A DNA stretch of 11,440 bases from CAIOZW01 sp049318845 (lineage in GTDB: Bacteria; Acidobacteriota; Blastocatellia; RBC074): the NCBI GenBank assembly GCA_049318845.1, contig JBMOFH010000115.1, forward strand, positions 1 to 11,440. The letters are read 5' to 3'. This document shows, piece after piece, positions 7,064 through 11,440 of this stretch. Position numbers and translations under genes: made by a program. Within the stretch, counting starts at the first letter, position 1; every line of letters begins with the position of its first letter. The notes beneath the pieces are model-generated. The model made no database searches, had not been told where the DNA came from, and saw nothing but the letters and a program-made list of their open reading frames with translations.

Positions 7064-8149
7064 TCAGTGCAGTTTGGACTGGTCCATGATTAGTGCCTGT
7101 TCGAGCAGGCGTGCGACCGCGTTGACGACGCCGATCGTCCGCGCGTACTCCATCCGCACTGGCCCGACGACGCCAAGGCTGCCGATGATCCGGTCGCCAT
7201 TACCATAAAAAGATGTGATAACTGTGCAGCCATGCAGACTTGGAAGGCTGTTTTCAGCCCCGATCCGGATCATGACCGACTGGCCGCGCGTCACGTCGAG
7301 GCATTCGTTGAGGATCTTGACCAGACGGCTCTTCTCCTCGAAGACGCGCAGCAGCTCGCGCATCTGGTCAAGGTTGGTGAAGTCTGTCTGACTGACGATC
7401 GTCGATGCCCCGTCGATGAAGACGTCGGGATCGCTGCCATCGTTGTCGTGGAGTCCGCGATCACAGAGCATCGCCGCGTTCTGGAGAAGCCGGTCGTACG
7501 CCGACTGCTCTTCAGTCAGGCGCTTGATCAACTCTGTCTGGATCGCCATCAGGCTCAGGCCGGCGAAGTTGGCGTTGACATAGTTGGCGGTCCTGTTCAG
7601 CTCATCCTGCGTCAATGCCTCGTCGATCCGAACCAGTCGGTCCTGGACGATTCCGGATCTCGTGACGGTGATCACCAGTATCCGTCCGTCCGAGACCCGA
7701 ACGAAATCGATATGCTTGATCACGTCGCTTGCAACATTGGGCGAGATGACGATCCCAACGTGATGGGATATTCGCGAGAGCAGATGAGACGCACGCGCCA
7801 GCAGGTGGTCCGCGCTTGGCCACGGCTGGTCGTTGATCAGCATCTGAATCTCGTTGTGATCGGAGGCCGGCAGTGCCGTCTGCCCAAGCATGTGGTCGAC
7901 GAAAAAACGATAACCCTTGTCGCTCGGAACCCGGCCGGCAGAGGTGTGAGGCGATTCGAGGTAGCCCGCCTCCTCGAGGTCGGAGATGATGTTACGCACC
8001 GTCGCCGGTGAGAGACCTTCACGGGTCAGGCGCGATATAGTGCGCGACCCGACCGGCTCTCCCGTCGCAATGTGCGTTCTGATCAGCAGTGCCAGCATCT
8101 CCTGGCTGCGCTGATCGAGTCTCTCTCTCCTCTCAACCATGATGTTCAT
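7064..8149 (-). CDS. hrcA: Heat-inducible transcription repressor HrcA
   Basis: HrcA represses the groE and dnaK operons by binding CIRCE elements, and its folding is assisted by GroEL. This protein has 361 residues, slightly longer than the usual 340-350. The N-terminal winged helix (about 8-85) carries the family hallmarks: GEPVGSRTISR, LSPATVRNIISDLEEAGYLE, HTSAGRVPSDKGYRFFVD. The GAF-like and dimerisation regions follow, ending with the conserved SLGVVGPVRMEYARTIGVVN. The ATG at 8147-8149 or an in-frame ATG at 8138-8140 could be the start; neither has a Shine-Dalgarno sequence, and the candidate promoter leaves only about 19 nt of leader. hrcA normally heads a grpE-dnaK-dnaJ cluster; here the next gene downstream is an exported hydrolase, and dnaJ is about 5 kb away on the same strand. 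Confidence 0.96.
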   Translation of the reverse strand: MNIMVERRERLDQRSQEMLALLIRTHIATGEPVGSRTISRLTREGLSPATVRNIISDLEEAGYLESPHTSAGRVPSDKGYRFFVDHMLGQTALPASDHNEIQMLINDQPWPSADHLLARASHLLSRISHHVGIVISPNVASDVIKHIDFVRVSDGRILVITVTRSGIVQDRLVRIDEALTQDELNRTANYVNANFAGLSLMAIQTELIKRLTEEQSAYDRLLQNAAMLCDRGLHDNDGSDPDVFIDGASTIVSQTDFTNLDQMRELLRVFEEKSRLVKILNECLDVTRGQSVMIRIGAENSLPSLHGCTVITSFYGNGDRIIGSLGVVGPVRMEYARTIGVVNAVARLLEQALIMDQSKLH

Positions 8150-8150
8150 C

Positions 8151-8205
8151 TATGACAAATTATGACAAATCGACAATAAACCAAAAATATTCCGGCCTGA
8201 CAAAT
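8151..8205 (-). promoter_or_regulatory. Candidate hrcA promoter with repeated ATTTGTCA boxes
   Basis: On the - strand ATTTGTCA occurs at 8198-8205, 8163-8170 and 8153-8160; the last two form a perfect 10-bp tandem (tatgacaaat on the + strand, 8151-8170). TTGTCA at 8198-8203 can serve as -35, with TTTATT at 8175-8180 as -10 (17-bp spacer), putting the start of transcription near 8168, on top of the tandem boxes. Such placement suits a repressor operator. No CIRCE sequence is present. The -10 is weak (4 of 6 consensus positions). Confidence 0.35.
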
Positions 8206-8292
8206 CTTCGGATAAATTCTAAAACTGCACCACGTCGCGATCTGTTGACGCCCGGCCAATTCATTCTCAATCCATCCTTAATCCATCCTCAA

Positions 8293-8304
8293 TCAATTAA
8301 TTGA
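8293..8304. promoter_or_regulatory. Perfect 12-bp palindrome, possible operator
   Basis: TCAATTAATTGA is its own reverse complement. It lies about 145 bp upstream of hrcA and next to an 11-bp tandem repeat. Its half-site TCAATT recurs in the TGATCAATT pair near nuoA (8787-8807). A regulator-binding role is a guess; AT-rich palindromes of this length can also occur by chance. Confidence 0.25.
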
Positions 8305-8786
8305 CCGCACCGGTAATACGGGGCAACTTACCACCCATATCAAAAACATGTCAAGATGGCCCGGTCCAGCGGCGCGAGTCCTGCTTCCGCTCCCGTCTCA
8401 AGGGCCCGTCGCTTGACCAGCTCATTACCGGAGACCTCTGGCCACGCAATAATATTTGGATCCAAGGTGTGGAATTTCATCTGGTCAGACCGATCTGGCC
8501 CCGGCTTTTCTTGCAAGGGCGGGGGTGATTGTACTAAGATTCTCAATCTTGAACGGAAGGGCAGATAGGAGTCCTGATAATCAAGCGGTGAATACAATTA
8601 CTTCACTGCGAAGCGCCCGGATTCAGGCGTTCCCGAATCGATTACGGATCGGCCTCGAGCCATAATCGCGATTTGGCCCGATTTGGCCCTGTTGGGCCCG
8701 ATTGGAAAAAACTGGGAAAAATTGGGATTCAACTTGTCTGATCTCGACAGTGCCCAGCATTGTGCCGGCTCCAGAGGTCATTCAAG

Positions 8787-8807
8787 TGATCAATTGGATG
8801 ATCAATT
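8787..8807 (+). repeat. TGATCAATT direct repeat upstream of the nuo promoter
   Basis: Two copies of TGATCAATT with a 12-bp period (8787-8795, 8799-8807) lie about 52 bp upstream of the candidate -35 of nuoA. Each copy contains the palindrome TGATCA. Position and periodicity would suit an upstream regulator site, but no known consensus is matched. Confidence 0.35.
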
Positions 8808-8858
8808 AAGCAGACTGAACCAACCGGTCGTTACTTAAATGCTGATCTGGTTCAGGTC

Positions 8859-8887
8859 TGGTCAATATTAGTAGAGAGAACTGTAAT
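8859..8887 (+). promoter_or_regulatory. Candidate promoter of the nuo operon
   Basis: TGGTCA (8859-8864) and TGTAAT (8882-8887) are separated by the optimal 17 bp and match 4 and 5 of 6 sigma-70 consensus positions. Transcription would begin near 8894, about 20 nt before nuoA, with the ribosome-binding site AGGAAAGG (8901-8908) inside that short leader. Confidence 0.45.
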
Positions 8888-8913
8888 AAAGACAGAAAGA
8901 AGGAAAGGTTGAG

Positions 8914-9288
8914 ATGCAAGCTTATCTCCCCATTCTGATAGTATTCATCTTCGTTCTTGGTTTTGCAGTCACCAATATTCTGCTCTCGCACCTGATTGGC
9001 CGTCGTCGCGATACGAGGGCCAAGCTTATGCCCTATGAGTGCGGCATGGATCCGGTCGGTTCGGCCCACCAGCGCTTTTCGGTCAAGTTTTATCTGGTCG
9101 CCATGCTCTTCATTCTCTTCGACATTGAAGCGATATTCCTTGTACCCTGGGCAGTCGTTTTCAGAAGCCTGATCATGCGCCTTCCCCGTCCCTTTGTCTT
9201 CTTTGAGATGATGGCCTTCATCGCCGTTCTGTTTGTCGGCTACATCTACGTCTGGAAGAAGGGGCTCTTCGAATGGAATCGTGGCTGA
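8914..9288 (+). CDS. nuoA: NADH-quinone oxidoreductase subunit A
   Basis: Membrane subunit of respiratory complex I, 124 residues, normal length. Three transmembrane helices are visible at about 5-27, 58-84 and 94-113. The conserved loop and second helix are intact: MPYECGMDP (E42, C43) and FYLVAMLFILFDIEAIFLVPWA with the acidic pair D70/E72. NuoA sits beside the quinone-binding cavity and helps couple quinone reduction to proton movement. Start ATG is supported by AGGAAAGG 5 bases upstream. It is the first gene of the operon and is followed by nuoB after 48 bp. Confidence 0.97.
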   Translation: MQAYLPILIVFIFVLGFAVTNILLSHLIGRRRDTRAKLMPYECGMDPVGSAHQRFSVKFYLVAMLFILFDIEAIFLVPWAVVFRSLIMRLPRPFVFFEMMAFIAVLFVGYIYVWKKGLFEWNRG

Positions 9289-9336
9289 TTGGCGCGCTTC
9301 CGGCAAGTTTTTGATTCTTGATTCCGAGGAAATACG

Positions 9337-9834
<498 letters not shown>

Positions 9835-9858
9835 GCGTTCGCGTCGTCCGCGGCAGCG

Positions 9859-9878
9859 AGGATCACTCTAATGATCCT
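9859..9878 (+). other. Hairpin 1 in the nuoB-nuoC spacer
   Basis: AGGATCA and TGATCCT form a perfect 7-bp stem with a 6-nt loop (CTCTAA), 24 bp after the nuoB stop. Only TTT follows, too short for a strong intrinsic terminator, so partial termination, mRNA end protection or a processing site are the likelier roles. Downstream at about 9884-9900 the 9-mer caacaggta is directly repeated. Confidence 0.4.
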
Positions 9879-9945
9879 TTCGCAACAGGTATCAACAGGT
9901 ACACGGTGATCAGCGATCTGTTCTGTCGAATGGATGCTGAGAGAG

Positions 9946-9968
9946 CCGGTGGTGCAAGTGACCACTGG
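9946..9968 (+). other. Hairpin 2 in the nuoB-nuoC spacer
   Basis: CCGGTGGT (9946-9953) pairs with ACCACTGG (9961-9968) over 8 bp, one pair being G-U, around a 7-nt loop. It ends 23 bases before the nuoC ATG, which has no recognisable Shine-Dalgarno sequence, so the stem may influence how ribosomes reach that start. Confidence 0.35.
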
Positions 9969-9991
9969 TCTAATACTGGTAGTGTTCAAAT

Positions 9992-10477
9992 ATGGCAGAC
10001 GAAATCAAAACCACAACCCAGCGCTATGTCGATGCGACGCTCATCCGGAATCGATTCGCGGAGACGGTCGAGGAGATCGTTGAGGCGATCAGCGAGGTGA
10101 CGGTCGTTGCAAAGCGGGAAGGTCTGGTCGAGCTGATGACCTTCCTTCGTGACGAGCCGAGCCTTCGGTTCAATTACCTGAGCGATATTGGTGGTCTCGA
10201 TCTCGGTGAGTTCGCGACGCCGCGCTTCGCGGTCGTTTACCAGCTCTATTCGGTCGATCTCAATCACCGACTCCGGGTCAAAGTCTTCATCGATGAAGAT
10301 GACGCTCACCTGCCGACGATGTGGGGTGTCTGGAAGGCTTCGAACTGGCTCGAGCGCGAGATTTTCGATATGTTCGGTCTGTCGTTCGATGGTCACCCGG
10401 ATATGAGGCGAATTCTCATGCCGGCCGACTATGAGGGACATCCGCTGCGCAAGGACTTTCCGCTGAAGGGGTACTAG
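9992..10477 (+). CDS. nuoC: NADH-quinone oxidoreductase subunit C (30 kDa)
   Basis: Peripheral-arm subunit of complex I, 161 residues, unfused to NuoD. The family signature is complete in the C-terminal part: NWLEREIFDMFGLSFDGHPD at about 118-137 followed by RRILMPADYEGHPLRKDFPL. NuoC carries no cofactor; it packs on NuoD and stabilises the quinone-site module. The start is fixed at ATG 9992 because an in-frame TAG lies at 9980-9982 with no start codon between. No Shine-Dalgarno sequence is visible there, unlike nuoA and nuoB. A 122-bp spacer separates it from nuoD. Confidence 0.97.
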   Translation: MADEIKTTTQRYVDATLIRNRFAETVEEIVEAISEVTVVAKREGLVELMTFLRDEPSLRFNYLSDIGGLDLGEFATPRFAVVYQLYSVDLNHRLRVKVFIDEDDAHLPTMWGVWKASNWLEREIFDMFGLSFDGHPDMRRILMPADYEGHPLRKDFPLKGY

Positions 10478-10515
10478 GATATCTGCAAGTGGAAGCGCGG
10501 ATGGCCAGCGCCTGG

Positions 10516-10535
10516 TCAGGGTATGCAAGCCCTGA
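10516..10535 (+). other. Hairpin in the nuoC-nuoD spacer
   Basis: TCAGGG and CCCTGA form a perfect 6-bp stem around an 8-nt loop, 39 bp after nuoC. It is followed by an imperfect 13-bp tandem, agtaagtacactt/agtgagtacatta (10545-10570, 10 of 13 bases equal). There is no T-run, so termination is unlikely. Confidence 0.35.
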
Positions 10536-10599
10536 TATCAAGTTAGTAAGTACACTTAGTGAGTACATTAAGATCGACACAGGGGAGCGGACGGAAGAT

Positions 10600-11440
10600 A
10601 TGCAAGCTAAAGAAATTGTAGTGCCGACATCGGCGATCTCGATGCTCCGAAAGCCGGATCCGCTGGCCGACACGCAGATGACGATATCGATGGGTCCGCA
10701 GCATCCATCGACGCATGGTGTGTTGCGGCTCGAGCTGGTGCTGGATGGCGAGACGGTGATCAAGGCGACGCCGGATATCGGGTATCTGCACACTGGGATC
10801 GAGAAGACGATGGAGAAGGAGAAGTGGCAGCAGGTGGTGACGATAACCTGCCGCATGGACTATCTCAACTCCTTCGGTAACGATCTGGGCTATGTCCTGG
10901 CGGTCGAGAAGCTGATGGGGATCGATGTCCCGCGGCGGGCACAGGATATACGAGTGCTGTTGACGGAGTTGAACCGGCTGACCTCGCACCTCGTCTGGTT
11001 TGGAACGCACGGGCTGGATATTGGGGCGATGACGGCCTTCTTCTATGCGTTTACGCAGCGCGAGCGAGCGCTCGATCTCTTCGAGTGCGTCTCGGGGGCA
11101 CGGCTCCACCAGAGTTATTTTATTATTGGTGGACTGCGCTGGGATCTGCCGGAGAATTTTCTTCAGCAGACGACCGATTTTCTCGACGGCTTCCCGTCGT
11201 TTCTCGACGAGTGCAAGCGGCTGGTGACAGGGAACAAGATCTTCCAGCGGCGGACACGTGGAGTTGGCATAATCTCAAGGGAGTCGGCGCTCGACTGGGG
11301 GCTTTCAGGGCCGACGATTCGCGGCAGTGGCGTCAATTGGGATATTCGCAAGGCAGAGCCGTATTCGGGGTATGAGACGTATGATTTCCGCGTCCCGGTC
11401 TACAATGACGGCGACGTCTGGTCCCGCTATCTCGTCCGAA
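10600..11440 (+). CDS. nuoD: NADH-quinone oxidoreductase subunit D (49 kDa), 3' end outside window
   Basis: 280 codons are visible and the frame is still open at the window end; NuoD is normally about 400 residues. The protein starts MQAKEIVV and shows the complex I 49-kDa signatures: SMGPQHPSTHGVLRL at about 30-44 (quinone-site histidines H35 and H39), DIGYLHTGIEK at 59-69 (quinone-site tyrosine Y62), CRMDYLN near 84-90, LTSHLVWFGTHGLDIGAMT near 127-145, FECVSGARLHQSY and RGSGVNWDIRKAEPYSGYE near 251-269. It forms the quinone cavity together with NuoB. The start ATG follows GGAAG (10593-10597) closely and AGGGGAG (10581-10587) at 12 bases. The later nuo genes are presumably downstream, beyond the window. 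Confidence 0.98.
   Translation, partial: MQAKEIVVPTSAISMLRKPDPLADTQMTISMGPQHPSTHGVLRLELVLDGETVIKATPDIGYLHTGIEKTMEKEKWQQVVTITCRMDYLNSFGNDLGYVLAVEKLMGIDVPRRAQDIRVLLTELNRLTSHLVWFGTHGLDIGAMTAFFYAFTQRERALDLFECVSGARLHQSYFIIGGLRWDLPENFLQQTTDFLDGFPSFLDECKRLVTGNKIFQRRTRGVGIISRESALDWGLSGPTIRGSGVNWDIRKAEPYSGYETYDFRVPVYNDGDVWSRYLVR

Larger units (their letters stand above)
8150..8913. other. 764-bp divergent intergenic region between hrcA and nuoA
   Basis: No convincing gene is found; open frames of 69-85 codons at 8301-8665 overlap one another on both strands and resemble nothing. The region is AT-rich near hrcA and holds short repeats: an 11-bp tandem (aatccatcct core) at 8268-8289, a perfect 12-bp palindrome TCAATTAATTGA at 8293-8304, a 10-bp tandem cgatttggcc at 8669-8688 followed by a small hairpin GGCCC/GGGCC (8685-8698), and TGATCAATT twice at 8787-8795 and 8799-8807. 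Promoter candidates lie at each end. No tRNA or known small RNA is recognised. Confidence 0.6.

Noticed and set aside
7232..8011. 259-codon open frame antisense to hrcA
   Set aside because: It is fully inside a canonical HrcA gene and its translation has no recognisable domain.
932..8300. CIRCE element for HrcA at dnaJ or hrcA
   Set aside because: I looked for TTAGCACTC-N9-GAGTGCTAA and its half-sites; single gcactc or gagtgc words occur only inside genes and unpaired.
8301..8665. Small open frames of 69-85 codons between hrcA and nuoA
   Set aside because: They overlap each other on both strands, lack ribosome sites and look like no known small protein.
8685..8710. GGCCC/GGGCC hairpin near an A-run, considered as a terminator
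   Set aside because: The stem is only 5 bp and the A-run is on the wrong side: on the - strand the T-run precedes the hairpin, and on the + strand there is no T-run.

Overview
The window reads as ordinary chromosome from a Gram-negative, probably Acidobacteriota-like bacterium. This placement is inference: it rests on a DUF1553 protein, a secreted putative-Ig protein, a Uma2 protein and a nuoABCD cluster with separate nuoC and nuoD, together with moderately high GC. There is no rRNA or marker gene to settle it. I see no phage, plasmid, CRISPR or transposon genes.

Layout, left to right: (1) the C-terminal part of a DUF1553 protein, + strand, cut by the window start; its first visible codons are a 15-bp in-frame minisatellite. 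(2) dnaJ, - strand, convergent with it and only 9 bp away; it has a good -10/-35 and a leader in which a 16-bp block carrying the Shine-Dalgarno sequence is present three times. (3) A secreted protein of unknown role with one putative Ig fold, - strand. (4) A 636-bp gene-free stretch with a G-quadruplex-type motif. (5) A Uma2-family (DUF820) protein, + strand. (6) An exported CocE/NonD-type S15 hydrolase and, upstream on the same - strand, hrcA, 62 bp apart and possibly co-transcribed. (7) A 764-bp divergent intergenic region with several short repeats. (8) The start of the complex I operon, nuoA-nuoB-nuoC-nuoD, + strand, with nuoD cut by the window end.

Functionally there are two clear themes: protein quality control (dnaJ and its usual regulator hrcA, here about 5 kb apart with no grpE or dnaK between them) and respiratory NADH dehydrogenase. 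The remaining genes look like independent accessory or housekeeping genes. Nothing in the gene content forms a convincing undescribed system. The features most worth a second look are non-coding: the triplicated translation-initiation block of dnaJ, repeated ATTTGTCA boxes at the hrcA start in place of a CIRCE element, and the long hairpin-bearing spacers inside the nuo operon.
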